From: Streptomyces sp. Root431 | GTDB lineage: Bacteria > Actinomycetota > Actinomycetes > Streptomycetales > Streptomycetaceae | Reading direction: 5' to 3' | Length of the DNA stretch: 64,000 bases | Assembly (NCBI RefSeq): GCF_001426585.1 | Contig: NZ_LMEI01000011.1 | Location: 370,240-434,239, forward strand | In this document: positions 49,921 through 59,485 of the stretch, one piece after another | Layout of the letters: each line of letters starts with the position of its first letter | Numbering within the stretch: the first letter of the stretch is position 1 | Notes under the pieces: model-generated | Databases searched by the model: none | Told to the model about the DNA's origin: nothing | What the model saw: only the letters and a program-made list of their open reading frames with translations | Position numbers and translations under genes: made by a program

Positions 49921-50670
49921 GTGACCGCCTTCGCTCCCGACTCGCTGGTCCTGAACCGCAAGCTGCCGCTCTGGTATCAGGTCTCGCAGTCGCTGCGCGC
50001 CTCGATACTGGGCCGCACGCCCGACGCCTCGCTGCGGCTGCCCACCGAGGAGCAGCTCGCCGCCCACTACGGCGTGAGCGTGCTGACCATGCGCCAGGCC
50101 CTCAAAGAGCTGGAGGAGGAGGGCCTCATCAGCCGGCACCGGCGGCGCGGCACCTTCATCGAGCCGGGTGCCCGCCGCTCCACCCCGCGCCGGCTGCTCG
50201 GCTCGATCGACGCGATCGTGGCCCAGCAGTCGGGCGAGCGGACGACGGTCCTCGGGCACGGCGCCGTACCGGTGCCGGGCGAGCTCGCCGAGTACTTCCC
50301 GGACGTGGCGGAGGTCGTGGCGTACCGGCGACTGCGCCGCGACGGGGAGAGCGGCGAGCCGACGAACTGGGTGGAGAACGCGGTCCTGCCGGAGCTCGCC
50401 GCGGCGATCGATCCGGCGGACCTGGAGCGCTGGCCGATGACGAAGGTGCTGCGGGACGTGGTCGGGGTGCGGATCAGCCGCATCACGGACACGGTCGAGG
50501 CCCGCCTCGCCGACCCGGAGACGGCGGGCCTGCTCCAGGTCCCGCTGCTCTCGCCGATCCTCCACTACACCGGTGTGACCTACGACGAGGACGGCAGGGT
50601 CGTCGACGTGGCCCGCATCCGGTACCGCGGCGACCGCTTCTCCTTCACCGTCACGGTGGAGGCGCACTGA
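49921..50670 (+). CDS. GntR/HutC family transcriptional regulator (249 aa)
   Basis: The winged helix (residues 14-80) reads LPLWYQVSQSLRASILGRTP, LRLPTEEQLAAHYGVSVLTM, RQALKELEEEGLISRHRRRGTF. A UTRA effector domain follows (VVAYRRLRRDGESGEPTNWVEN, LLSPILHYTGVTYDEDGRVV). HutC-type regulators bind small carboxylates, here plausibly homogentisate or a related metabolite. The start is GTG at 49921. It follows hmgA by 40 bp and may bind the 9+9 inverted repeat at 48512-48539. The effector is inferred. Confidence 0.92.
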   Translation: MTAFAPDSLVLNRKLPLWYQVSQSLRASILGRTPDASLRLPTEEQLAAHYGVSVLTMRQALKELEEEGLISRHRRRGTFIEPGARRSTPRRLLGSIDAIVAQQSGERTTVLGHGAVPVPGELAEYFPDVAEVVAYRRLRRDGESGEPTNWVENAVLPELAAAIDPADLERWPMTKVLRDVVGVRISRITDTVEARLADPETAGLLQVPLLSPILHYTGVTYDEDGRVVDVARIRYRGDRFSFTVTVEAH

Positions 50671-50681
50671 CGCCTGCGGAG

Positions 50682-50731
50682 CGGCGGCGCCTGCCGGACC
50701 TTGGAGCAGAGACGGCGGCGCCTGCCGGACC
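50682..50731. repeat. 19-bp direct repeat
   Basis: CGGCGGCGCCTGCCGGACC at 50682-50700 and 50713-50731, with a partial third copy near 50740-50760. It lies in the 150-bp gap after the GntR gene. No gene is seen here. Confidence 0.8.
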
Positions 50732-50820
50732 CTGGCAAAGGCGGCGGCGACACGCTGCCGGAACCGGCCTCTCGCCCTCCGGTCCGCACCGTGCGAGGCT
50801 GACGGCGGGGGGTTGACCAC

Positions 50821-51816
50821 ATGAGGCACGTACCGTTCTTCCGCTGGGTCCTGACGGCCGGTTTCACGCTCTTCGCGTGTTCGGTCGGGTTGTACGCGAT
50901 CGAGCCGGACGGGGGGCTGCCCGCGTCGCGCCAGATCGACCTGGCGGTGGTCCACGAGGAGGCCGACGGCACCTGCCGGGTCCGGTGGAGCGATCCGTAC
51001 GCGGAGAAGACGCGCGAGGGGCCTTACCACTGCGACGCCGGCCGGAGCGACAGCCTCAAGGCGCCGAACTACGGAGACAGCCGGGGCTACGGCTGGGAGT
51101 CCGGGTTCATGCTCACGGAAGGACCGGACCGGGGGGACCTGTACGACGTCGCAACCGACGCGGAGGAGGACCTCACCACCGCGGACGCCCTCCTGCTGCT
51201 GGGGGTGCTGCTCATCATGACCGGCCTGGTCGGGGGAAACCTCCGGGCCCTCCCCCGGGTCCTCGGCGTGGAGGCGCGGCTCGTGCGCCGCGCGATCCGG
51301 CTGGCCGAGGCCGCCGGGTGGGCGTCCGAGGACTACGCGCGGGCGGTCGACGCGGTGCGGGACACCGGGCGGCGAGGGGAGCTCGGCGCGGCGCCCGATC
51401 CCGAACTGGTCCGCGCCCTGTGGGTGCTGCGGGAGGCCGGACCACAGGCGCGGGCGGCGGCGGCGACCGCCCGGGAGCTCGCCGACCGGCTGCGCCCGCT
51501 GCTGGAGACGGCGGCCCCCGCCGCCGGGCTGGGCAACAGACTCCAAGCCGGACCGGCTGCCCGCGCCGACGCCGCGGCCGCCGTCGCCGAACTGCGTCGG
51601 CTGCTGGCCGACGCAGAACGGCACGGCCTGCGGGAGCGGTTCACGCAGACCTCGGTCGACCTGCTCCGGGGACAGGACGGCGAGCGGGCCGCCCTCGCGG
51701 CCGGGGCGGATTTCGAGCAGGACCCCGAGGCGTACCGCCGCCTCCTGGAGGACCTCGCTCCGCTCGAACCGGCGGCCCGGCCGAAACCCCCGCGCCACCG
51801 CAGGTGGCGCCGCTGA
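50821..51816 (+). CDS. Hypothetical two-helix membrane protein (331 aa)
   Basis: I do not recognise the family. An N-terminal helix FFRWVLTAGFTLFACSVGLYA (6-26) is followed by an outside loop with two cysteines (GTCRVRW, YHCDAG), then a second helix ADALLLLGVLLIMTGLVGGNL (about 120-140) and a long cytoplasmic Ala-rich helical region (residues 145-320) with repeated RAAAATARELADRL-type heptads that may be coiled coil. The C-terminus is basic (PPRHRRWRR). ATG 50821 is preceded by GGGGGG, a weak ribosome site. It may be co-transcribed with the next gene. Confidence 0.75.
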   Translation: MRHVPFFRWVLTAGFTLFACSVGLYAIEPDGGLPASRQIDLAVVHEEADGTCRVRWSDPYAEKTREGPYHCDAGRSDSLKAPNYGDSRGYGWESGFMLTEGPDRGDLYDVATDAEEDLTTADALLLLGVLLIMTGLVGGNLRALPRVLGVEARLVRRAIRLAEAAGWASEDYARAVDAVRDTGRRGELGAAPDPELVRALWVLREAGPQARAAAATARELADRLRPLLETAAPAAGLGNRLQAGPAARADAAAAVAELRRLLADAERHGLRERFTQTSVDLLRGQDGERAALAAGADFEQDPEAYRRLLEDLAPLEPAARPKPPRHRRWRR

Positions 51817-51870
51817 CGGACCCGCCACGGCGCGGCCGCTTCTGGCCGCGCGCGGACGGCGCTCGTTAGC

Positions 51871-53097
51871 ATGCGGGGCGTGACGGAAGCCCCCCGGACG
51901 CAAGCCCCCCGCGCCGACGACGAGCCGCCCCTCCTCGACGAGCTGATGCCGTGGGCCGTGGCCCCGCTGCGGTTCGGGCGGGCGTGGGTCGTGGCTCCCG
52001 ACGCCCGCACGCTGAGGGCCCGCTGGGACAGGCTGGCGGCGGCCGAGGGGGCGGAGCGGGAGGCGTTGTTCCGACCGAGTCGGGCGCGTACGCCGGGGAG
52101 CGCGGTGGCGGCGTTGCCGGGTCAGCGGACCGGGACGGCGCGGTTCGCGCGTGAGCCGGGGCCGTGCCCGGAGCCGGTGCGGGTGGCGCACGGGCCGTTC
52201 GACGAGCAGTGGCTGCTCCCCGACCACCGCCTGATCGACACGGCGCGCCCGGAGCTGTGGCGGGTGGCCGGTGGGCCGCAGCTCTTCGCCGTGGAGCAGG
52301 GGTACGTGCCGGGGGCGCCGGGTCCGGCGCTCCTGGTGACCGCCGCGCTCCCCGAGGGGCGTTCCCCGGCGGGCCGCCCGGGCCGCATCCGGCCGCTGTT
52401 CCGGCGCCCCGGGGGGCTGGAGCCGAACCTCGCCCCCGGCCTGCTCGACTTCCTCGGGGAGCGGTACGGGCGCGAGGTCGACGCCCGGGAGTGGCTGGCG
52501 TGGACCGTGGCTGCGGCGCTCCCCTCCCCCGCCGGGTGCCGGGTCCCGCTGCCCGGGGACCCGGAGGTGTGGGCGGCGGGCGTGGCGCTCGGCCGGGAGC
52601 TCGTGGACGTGCAGGCGCGCGGAGCGTGGAGCGGGACGAAGCCGCGGCTGCCGGGCGGGCGCCGGCCCTATGTGCGGGCGGCGGTTCCGGCGCGGCCGAC
52701 GGCGATCGCGTACGACGCCGGGGACGAGGTGCTCGATCTCGGCGGGGGCCGGATCTCTCCCGTGCCGGTGGAGGCGTGGGAGTACCGGGTCGGCGGGGTG
52801 CGGGTGCTGGAGCAGTGGTTCGCGCACCGGACCGCGCCGGCGGAGCCCGGGTCCCTGGAGGCGATGGGGCCGGGCGACTGGCCGCAGGAGTGGACCTCGG
52901 AGCTGCTCGACCTGATCACCGTGCTGGCGTTGCTCGGCGCGCGGGAGCCGGAGCGGGCCGCGTTCGCCGCCGGGGGTGTCGGCGGGGCGGACCTGCGGGC
53001 CGCGGGGGTGCTGCCGCCGCCGGACCGGGCGCGCCGCCCGGCGTCCGTCCTCGATCACCAGGAGGAGGGTCCGGAGGGGCAGTTCATGCTCCTGTGA
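51871..53097 (+). CDS. Orphan type ISP restriction/modification-like specificity domain protein (408 aa)
   Basis: No enzymatic motifs are seen. The second half resembles the C-terminal specificity domain of type ISP restriction-modification enzymes: LLDFLGERYGREVDAREWLAWTVAAALPSP, IPLP-like RVPLPGDPEVWAAGVALGRELVDVQ, then ISPVPVEAWEYRVGGVRVLEQWF (resembling PxEAYEYxVNGxSALEW) and LLDLITVLALLG. The helicase/nuclease and methylase halves of the normal protein (over 1,500 residues) are absent here. A remnant or independent DNA-binding protein is possible. ATG 51871 is tentative, and GTG 51880 is an alternative. Its 3' end overlaps the TetR gene by 14 bp. Confidence 0.65.
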   Translation: MRGVTEAPRTQAPRADDEPPLLDELMPWAVAPLRFGRAWVVAPDARTLRARWDRLAAAEGAEREALFRPSRARTPGSAVAALPGQRTGTARFAREPGPCPEPVRVAHGPFDEQWLLPDHRLIDTARPELWRVAGGPQLFAVEQGYVPGAPGPALLVTAALPEGRSPAGRPGRIRPLFRRPGGLEPNLAPGLLDFLGERYGREVDAREWLAWTVAAALPSPAGCRVPLPGDPEVWAAGVALGRELVDVQARGAWSGTKPRLPGGRRPYVRAAVPARPTAIAYDAGDEVLDLGGGRISPVPVEAWEYRVGGVRVLEQWFAHRTAPAEPGSLEAMGPGDWPQEWTSELLDLITVLALLGAREPERAAFAAGGVGGADLRAAGVLPPPDRARRPASVLDHQEEGPEGQFMLL

Positions 53098-53827
53098 CGC
53101 TCGTTCCCCCGGTCGGGGGCGCGAACGAGTCGAGGAGGCGGGCGATGGTCATCGCGAAGATCTCGTCGGGATCGACGGGCGCGGCGGGGGCCTCGGCGAG
53201 CAGTCCGGCGAGGTGCGGGTAGCGTCCGCTCGTCACCTGTCCCATGAGGTAGGCGCCGCGGACGGCCTGCTCCTCCGCCTCGGACCAGGGAAGTCCGCGG
53301 GCGCGTTCGGCGATGGCCTGCTCGTTGGCGACGGTCGCCATGACCGTGCCGTTGACCATGGCGATCAGCTGCATCTTGAGCCCGGCGGGGGCGTCCAGGG
53401 GCGTGAGGCAGCCCAGGCACCACTCCAGGAAGCGCAGGGCGTTGGGGCTGAAGCCGTAGGCGGTGGTCATCACGCGCGGCAGCCAGGGGTGCCGGTACAT
53501 GATCGCGCGGCTCTGGTGGGCGATCGCGGTCATGTCGGCGCGCCAGTCGCCGCTGGGCTCGTCGGGTAGCTCGTACTCGCCGCTGACCGCGTCGACCATC
53601 AGCTCGTACAGGTCCTCCTTGCGGGGGACGTAGTTGTAGAGCGACATGGTGCCGCAGCCCAGTTCGGCGGCGACGCGGCGCATGGAGACCCCGTCGATGC
53701 CGTCGGCGTCGGCGATGCGGACGGCCGCGTCCACGACGTCCCGTCGGGTGTACGCCGGCTTCGGGCCGCGGCCCGTCCGCTCGGGCCGTGCCCAGATCAC
53801 TTCCGGTTCGGCCGCTCGGCCCGCCAT
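53084..53827 (-). CDS. TetR family regulator of the divergent ABC exporter (247 aa)
   Basis: The HTH at about residues 25-72 reads YTRRDVVDAAVRIADADGID, GVSMRRVAAELGCGTMSLYN, YVPRKEDLYELM, with the TetR_C_1 (tetracycline/QacR-like) ligand domain (YRHPWLPRVMTTAYGFSPNALRFLEWCLGCL). It shares a divergent promoter with the ABC exporter operon, which contains two TACGTACG-type palindromes. It probably represses both until a drug binds. ATG 53827. Confidence 0.93.
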   Translation of the reverse strand: MAGRAAEPEVIWARPERTGRGPKPAYTRRDVVDAAVRIADADGIDGVSMRRVAAELGCGTMSLYNYVPRKEDLYELMVDAVSGEYELPDEPSGDWRADMTAIAHQSRAIMYRHPWLPRVMTTAYGFSPNALRFLEWCLGCLTPLDAPAGLKMQLIAMVNGTVMATVANEQAIAERARGLPWSEAEEQAVRGAYLMGQVTSGRYPHLAGLLAEAPAAPVDPDEIFAMTIARLLDSFAPPTGGTSVTGA

Positions 53828-53855
53828 GGATCATCACCTCGCTCACCATCGTAGT

Positions 53856-53872
53856 TACGTACGCCGTACGTA
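53856..53872. promoter_or_regulatory. Operator 1 for the DrrAB-like exporter
   Basis: TACGTACGCCGTACGTA, a 17-bp perfect palindrome (8-bp arms around C) between the divergent TetR and exporter genes, 19 bp upstream of the exporter start. It overlaps the expected promoter. Confidence 0.85.
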
Positions 53873-53890
53873 GTGGGGTATGGTCGCGCC

Positions 53891-54825
<935 letters not shown>

Positions 54826-54829
<4 letters not shown>

Positions 54830-55602
54830 GCGCCCTCGTGCACGACGGGACCGCCGTCCTCGGCCGCCACCTCCAGCGGATCCGGCACGCCCCCGCCATC
54901 ACCGTCATGACCCAGACGATGCCGATCGTCTTCCTCCTCTTCTTCGGGTACGTCTTCGGCAGCGCGCTCGCCATGCCGGGCGCCGAGTACCGGGCCTATC
55001 TGGTCCCCGGCATGCTCGTGGCGACGGCCGCAGGCGGCCTGATGACCGGCATGTTCCAGGCGGCGCAGGACTCGCACCGGGGCGTCATGGACCGCTTCCG
55101 GACCCTGCCCGTGAGCCGCGCCGCCGTCCCCCTCGGGCAGGCGCTCGCCGACCTCGTCGCGAGCGCGGTCGGCACGGTCCCGCTGATCCTCGTCGGCCTC
55201 GCCATGGGCTGGCGGATCGAGGGCACCGCCCTGGAGGCCCTGGGCGCCTTCGGCCTGCTGCTCCTCTTCCGCTTCGCGACGACCTGGGTCGGCATCCTGC
55301 TCGGCCTGGCCTCGCAGAGCGAGGAGGCGGCCGGCCAGCTGGGCAGCGCCACGTTCATGCTGCCGCTGCTCTCCAACGCGTACATCCCCACGGACGGCAT
55401 GCCCGGCTGGCTGCGGACGGTCGCGGAGTGGAACCCGATCTCGGCGGTCACGACGGCGGTGCGCGAGCTCTTCGGCAACGCGCCCGTACCGGCGGACGCG
55501 GCCTGGCCGGTGGCCCACCCGGTGGCGGGGTCGCTGCTCTGGTCGCTCGCCCTGATCGCGCTCTTCGCCCCGCTCGCGGTCCGCCGCTACGCCCGCCGCT
55601 GA
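54826..55602 (+). CDS. DrrB-type ABC exporter permease (258 aa)
   Basis: An ABC-2 type permease with about six helices. ITVMTQTMPIVFLLFFGYVFGSAL is the first. It is followed by PGMLVATAAGGLMTGMFQAAQDSHRGVMDRFRTLPVSRAA (the conserved DxxxG-x-hD-RhxxLPh motif), LLLFRFATTWVGILLGLAS, PTDGMPGWLRTVAEWNPISAVTTAVREL (the C-terminal signature) and a final helix. It pairs with the ATPase (GTG 54826 overlaps its stop) to export a hydrophobic or aromatic antibiotic-like compound. The specific drug is unknown. Confidence 0.95.
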
Positions 55603-55685
55603 CGGGTGCGGCCCACGGCGCGACCCGCCCGGGGTGACGCATCCCCTGATGACAGGGACGGCCCGGCAGGGTAGGCAGGGCTGTC

Positions 55686-56882
55686 ATGAGCACTCAGCCA
55701 CTCCCCCTCGAAGGGATCACGGTCGTCGCCGTCGAGCAGGCCGTCGCCGCGCCCTTCGCCACCCGGCAGCTCGCGGACCTCGGCGCCCGCGTCGTCAAGA
55801 TCGAGCGCCCCGACGGCGGGGACTTCGCCCGGGGGTACGACACGGCCGCCCGCGGCCTCGCCTCGCACTTCGTGTGGTGCAACCGCGGCAAGGAGTCGGT
55901 GGCGGTCGACCTCAAGGACCCCCGGGGCCTGGCGCTCGCCCGGCGCCTGGTGGCGGGCGCCGACGTCTTCGTCCAGAACCTGGCGCAGGGCGCCGCGGCC
56001 CGGCTCGGCCTCGACGCCGCCACGCTCTGCGCCGCTCACCCGCGGCTGATCGCCGTGGACGTCTCGGGGTACGGGGCCGCCGGTCCGTACGCGCACAAGC
56101 GGGCGTACGACATGCTCGTCCAGTGCGAGGCGGGCCTCGTCTCGGTGACCGGCACCCCGGACCAGCCGGTCAAGTCGGGGATCCCGGCGGCCGACATCGC
56201 CGCCGGGATGTACGCCTTCTCGGGCGTCCTCGCCGCACTCGTACGGCGCGGCACGACCGGCCGCGGCGGCCCCGTCGAGGTCTCCCTGCTCGACTCGCTG
56301 GCCGAGTGGATGGGGCACCCGCTGCACCACGGGTCGCACGGAGGCACGGCCCCGGCGCGAACGGGGCTCGCGCACGCGGTGATCGCCCCGTACGACGCCT
56401 ATCCGACGGCCGACGGGGGCCTGGTGCTGCTCTCCGTGCAGAACGACCGCGAGTGGCGGCGGCTCGCCGAACAGGTCCTCGGCCGCCCCGAGCTCGCCGA
56501 GGACCCGGCCTTCGCGACGAACACGGCCCGGGTCGCGGGGCGCGCGGCGACGGACGCGGCGGTGGCGGAGGCCTTGGCCCCGCTCACGGCCCCAGAGGCG
56601 CTGGCGCGCCTCGACGCGGCGGGCGTCGCCTGCGCCCGGCTGAACTCGGTCGCGGAGCTCGCGGACCACCCCCAGCTGACGGCCCGGGACCGCTGGAGGC
56701 CGGTGGACTCCCCGGTCGGGCCGCTGCGTTCCCTGCTGCCGCCGATCGTCTTCCCGGACGGGCCCGAGGCGCGGATGGACCGGATCCCGGCCCTCGGGCA
56801 GGACACGGACGAGGTCCTTGGGGAGCTCGGGGTGCCCGAGGCGGAGGTGAAGGAGCTCAGGAGCGCGGGCGTGATCGCCTGA
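55686..56882 (+). CDS. CaiB/BaiF family CoA-transferase (398 aa)
   Basis: Class III CoA-transferase, moving CoA between carboxylic acids through a glutamyl/aspartyl thioester. Hallmarks are LEGITVVAVEQAVAAPFATRQLADLGARVVKIERPDGGDFARGYD (read in parts), the catalytic Asp region NRGKESVAVDLKDPRG, GYGAAGPYAHKRAYDMLVQCEAG, TPDQPVKSGIPAADIAAGMYAFSGVLAAL and HPLHHGS. Length is usual (about 400). ATG 55686 has AGGCAGGG. It stands alone downstream of the ABC exporter; no other gene of a carnitine- or bile-acid-type pathway is adjacent. The CoA acceptor is unknown. Confidence 0.93.
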   Translation: MSTQPLPLEGITVVAVEQAVAAPFATRQLADLGARVVKIERPDGGDFARGYDTAARGLASHFVWCNRGKESVAVDLKDPRGLALARRLVAGADVFVQNLAQGAAARLGLDAATLCAAHPRLIAVDVSGYGAAGPYAHKRAYDMLVQCEAGLVSVTGTPDQPVKSGIPAADIAAGMYAFSGVLAALVRRGTTGRGGPVEVSLLDSLAEWMGHPLHHGSHGGTAPARTGLAHAVIAPYDAYPTADGGLVLLSVQNDREWRRLAEQVLGRPELAEDPAFATNTARVAGRAATDAAVAEALAPLTAPEALARLDAAGVACARLNSVAELADHPQLTARDRWRPVDSPVGPLRSLLPPIVFPDGPEARMDRIPALGQDTDEVLGELGVPEAEVKELRSAGVIA

Positions 56883-57014
56883 CCGTCACGCGGCGGCACG
56901 CCGGGACGGCGCCGACCGGCACGGCCGGACGGCAAGGCCGACCGGTGCGGCCGACTGCCTGTGGGCGACTGTCTGCGGCCGACCGCCTGTGGCCGACTGC
57001 TGCGGGTACGACGA

Positions 57015-57046
57015 AACGCCGGACGGGCGGGGACACGTCCGGCGTT
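57015..57046. terminator. Hairpin after the CoA-transferase region
   Basis: AACGCCGGACG / CGTCCGGCGTT, 11-bp perfect stem with a 10-base loop. The stretch before it (56930-57005) holds degenerate repeats of GGCCGACTGCCTGTGGGCGAC type. It probably ends transcription from the CoA-transferase and from the small minus-strand gene. Confidence 0.65.
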
Positions 57047-57119
57047 GTCGCGAGCGGATTCGTACGGGAGTCCGGGCGGAAGCGGGCGGGCGACCTCGGG
57101 GACGCGCGGCCCGGCTTCC

Positions 57120-57392
57120 TCAGTGGCGCGCGCCGAAGAGCGAGCGACGCAGGCGGCGAAGCGGGGCGAAGAGCGAGACGCGCGCACTGCGGCCGCGGTG
57201 GCTGTGCACCGGCGCCTCCGGCATACGCGACGTCAGTTCCCGCATCAGCAGCGTCGCCTCGGCCACCTCGCGCTGGGGCACGGCGGGACCGCCGAGCACC
57301 GCGAGATGGCGGTCCAGCCGCGAACTCGTCGCGCTGCTCCCGCAGGTGATGGCAGGCACTCGCGGCCTGCTGCGCATTGCTATCTGTTCCAT
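57120..57392 (-). CDS. Small conserved-looking actinomycete protein (90 aa)
   Basis: Starts MEQIAMRSRPRVPAITCGSS behind a good GGGGAGTGAC site at 57392; an in-frame start at 57404 is an alternative. A basic, hydrophilic C-terminus (FAPLRRLRRSLFGARH) follows a helical part (VPQREVAEATLLMRELTSRM). I do not recognise a domain. The codon use and ribosome site support a real gene, and the region has no competing frame. Confidence 0.65.
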   Translation of the reverse strand: MEQIAMRSRPRVPAITCGSSATSSRLDRHLAVLGGPAVPQREVAEATLLMRELTSRMPEAPVHSHRGRSARVSLFAPLRRLRRSLFGARH

Positions 57393-57705
57393 GTCACTCC
57401 CCACCCGTACAAGGGCACCCGGCCCGGGCAGGCTAACCCTATCGCTCCACTGTCACACCCGTGTATCCCACCGACGGGATTCACCGCACCCGTACGAGGG
57501 TTGACGGTCACCGTCCGAATCCATCTGATTCCAGGGTGAGTTGGACAGGCCTCGAACACCTGTCGAACCGTCACGAACCATCCTGCACCCCGGGCTGCGA
57601 CCTCCGGACACGGAGACGTGTGTGATCTCCGACACCAAGATCGTCCCGCCGCGCGATCCCGTACGGAACGGAGTCGGAGGGACACCGCTCGGTTACCGTG
57701 GAGCC
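57393..57705. other. Non-coding region before the pseudokinase gene
   Basis: About 313 bases between the divergent small gene and the pseudokinase start. A TTGACG with a 17-base gap to TCTGAT at 57501-57529 is a candidate promoter on the plus strand, and a GGAGG lies at 57676-57680. The in-frame codons from 57541 to 57705 are judged non-coding because kinase homology begins only at MTVIAGRY. Confidence 0.5.
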
Positions 57706-58695
57706 ATGACGGTGATCGCGGGTCGTTACCGGCTGCTGGACGTCCTCGCGGAAGGGGCGACGGGCACGGTCTGGCGCGCCCTCGACGAGACGCTCGTCCA
57801 TGAGGTGGCCCTCAAGGAGTTCCGCGCCCCGGCCGGACTGCCGGCCGACGAAGTCCCCCTGCTGTACGCGCGCCTGGAGCGCGGGGCGCGGGCGGCCGCC
57901 CTGATCTCCCACCCCTCGGTGGCGACGGTGTACGGCGTGGCCACCGAGGACGGCCGGCCGTGGGTCGTGATGGAGCTGATCCGCGGCCTCACCCTCGCCG
58001 AGACGCTGGAGGCCGGCGGCCCACTGGCCCCGCCGGAGGCCGCGCGCGTCGGCGCCGAGGTTGTCGCCGCGCTCCGGGCGGCGCGGGAGGCGGGGGTCCA
58101 CCACCGGGGCGTGAACCCGGGGCACGTCCTGCTCGCCAACGACGGCCGGGTCGTCGTCACCGGATTCGGTACGGGAATCGGCGTCCCGCCCCCCGAGGGC
58201 GAGCCGGACGCGGCGGAAGAGGCGCGGTCCCTCGGGACGCTCCTCGACGCCGCCGTGGGCGGGCGGCCGGGGCCGCTGACGCCGGTGATCGACCGGCTGC
58301 TGAGCGAGGACCCCGAGTCGGCCCTGACGGCGGATCAGGCCGAGACGGAGTTGCGGCGGATCGCCCCGAAGGCCCCGTCGCGGACGGCGGGGTCCGCGCG
58401 GTCCCAGTCGTCCCCCGTACCGGGGAACGGGGAAGGCGAGGGCCCGGGGGCCCGGGCTTCGGCGGCGCGTTCCGCCGGGGCGCCGCCGCCCCGGCGATCG
58501 GCACGACCCCGCCGCGGCCCGGTCCTGACGGCCGGGCTCGTCGGGGTCCTGCTGATCACGGGGGCGTTGACGTACCACCTCGTGCGGGACGGGGAACCGG
58601 GCGCCGGTCCCGGTCCGGGCGGGGTGACGAGCACCGCGCCGGCCGGTCCCGGCTCCACGGGTCCTGGGGACGGGTCCGCTACGCCGCCCCGTTGA
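57706..58695 (+). CDS. Membrane-anchored Ser/Thr kinase-like pseudokinase (329 aa)
   Basis: The kinase N-lobe is intact: glycine loop AEGATGTVW (15-23), ATP-contact lysine Lys37 (VALKEF). The catalytic loop is HHRGVNPGH (132-140), where the catalytic HRD Asp is Gly and the N of KxxN is His. The DFG is GFG (Gly153). Both essential Asp residues are therefore missing and catalysis is unlikely. The C-lobe is short, followed by a Pro/Ser/Arg linker, one transmembrane helix (VLTAGLVGVLLITGALTYHLV) and a Gly/Pro/Ser outside tail. ATG 57706 has GTGGAG. It converges with the SGNH gene, overlapping by 17 bp. Confidence 0.88.
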   Translation: MTVIAGRYRLLDVLAEGATGTVWRALDETLVHEVALKEFRAPAGLPADEVPLLYARLERGARAAALISHPSVATVYGVATEDGRPWVVMELIRGLTLAETLEAGGPLAPPEAARVGAEVVAALRAAREAGVHHRGVNPGHVLLANDGRVVVTGFGTGIGVPPPEGEPDAAEEARSLGTLLDAAVGGRPGPLTPVIDRLLSEDPESALTADQAETELRRIAPKAPSRTAGSARSQSSPVPGNGEGEGPGARASAARSAGAPPPRRSARPRRGPVLTAGLVGVLLITGALTYHLVRDGEPGAGPGPGGVTSTAPAGPGSTGPGDGSATPPR

Positions 58696-59485
58696 AGGAC
58701 GGCAGGTAGCCGCCCGACTGGCCTGCGGCGGTCGGGTGGTAGGACTCCCCGATGTTGAGCCAGTTGACGCTGTGCAGCCAGGCGGAGCCGGAGCAGATCT
58801 CGTGGCCGGTGAAGGGCGGGACGACGCTGGCGAAGGCGAAGCCGTGGTCGGCCGCGCGCTTGGCGACGGCCGCGTTGAGGTAGTCCGACGCCCCGTTGAT
58901 GGCGGAGCGCTCGCTCTCGCTCAGGCCGGCGACGCAGTTGCCGCCCAGCTTGTAGAAGCGCGGGTAGCCGAGGACGACGACCCGGGCGGCGGGTGCCTTG
59001 TTCCTGATGGCCGTGTAGACGGAGTCGAGCTTGCCGGGCAGCGTGGAGTCCACGTACGCCTTGGCTTGATTCACACGGCTGATGCAGGTGGCCTCGGACT
59101 GAAGCACACAGGTCGTCATGACGTCGGCGAAACCGGCGTCATTTCCCCCGATCGTGAGGGAGACCAAGTCTGTGGCGGCGGACAGGGGGCCGAGCTGATT
59201 CGCGGTCACATCACCCGTTCGGGCGCCCGAGCAAGCGGTGAACGCGAAGGATGACGGGGCGTTGGCGTTCTTCCAGAGCACCGGAAACGCCTTCGTGGAG
59301 CGCTTGCAGTCGCCACTGGCGCTGTCATAGCTGCCGGCGCCGACGCCGGAGGAGTACGAGTCCCCCAGTGCCACATAGTCGAGGGCGGCTGTTTCGGCCG
59401 CCTGAGCCGCGCTCGCCCCGGTGAGGGCGAGGACGGCGCCGAGCAGGAGCGAGGACGAAAGGGCCGCGAAGCGGGACAGTCTCAT
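58679..59485 (-). CDS. Secreted SGNH/GDSL hydrolase (268 aa)
   Basis: Signal peptide (LLLGAVLALTGASAAQAAET) and SGNH catalytic blocks: block I ALGDSYSSG with nucleophile Ser43, block III SLTIGGNDAGF, block V SYHPTAAGQ with Asp/His partner residues. It closely resembles the Streptomyces secreted lipase/esterase group (SCO1725-type) with three likely disulfides (Cys pairs near DCKRST/FTACSG, TTCVLQ/TCISR, NCVAG/EICSG). ATG 59485 has GGGAGG. The 3' end overlaps the pseudokinase tail to tail. It hydrolyses esters or lipids outside the cell. Confidence 0.95.
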   Translation of the reverse strand: MRLSRFAALSSSLLLGAVLALTGASAAQAAETAALDYVALGDSYSSGVGAGSYDSASGDCKRSTKAFPVLWKNANAPSSFAFTACSGARTGDVTANQLGPLSAATDLVSLTIGGNDAGFADVMTTCVLQSEATCISRVNQAKAYVDSTLPGKLDSVYTAIRNKAPAARVVVLGYPRFYKLGGNCVAGLSESERSAINGASDYLNAAVAKRAADHGFAFASVVPPFTGHEICSGSAWLHSVNWLNIGESYHPTAAGQSGGYLPSFNGAA

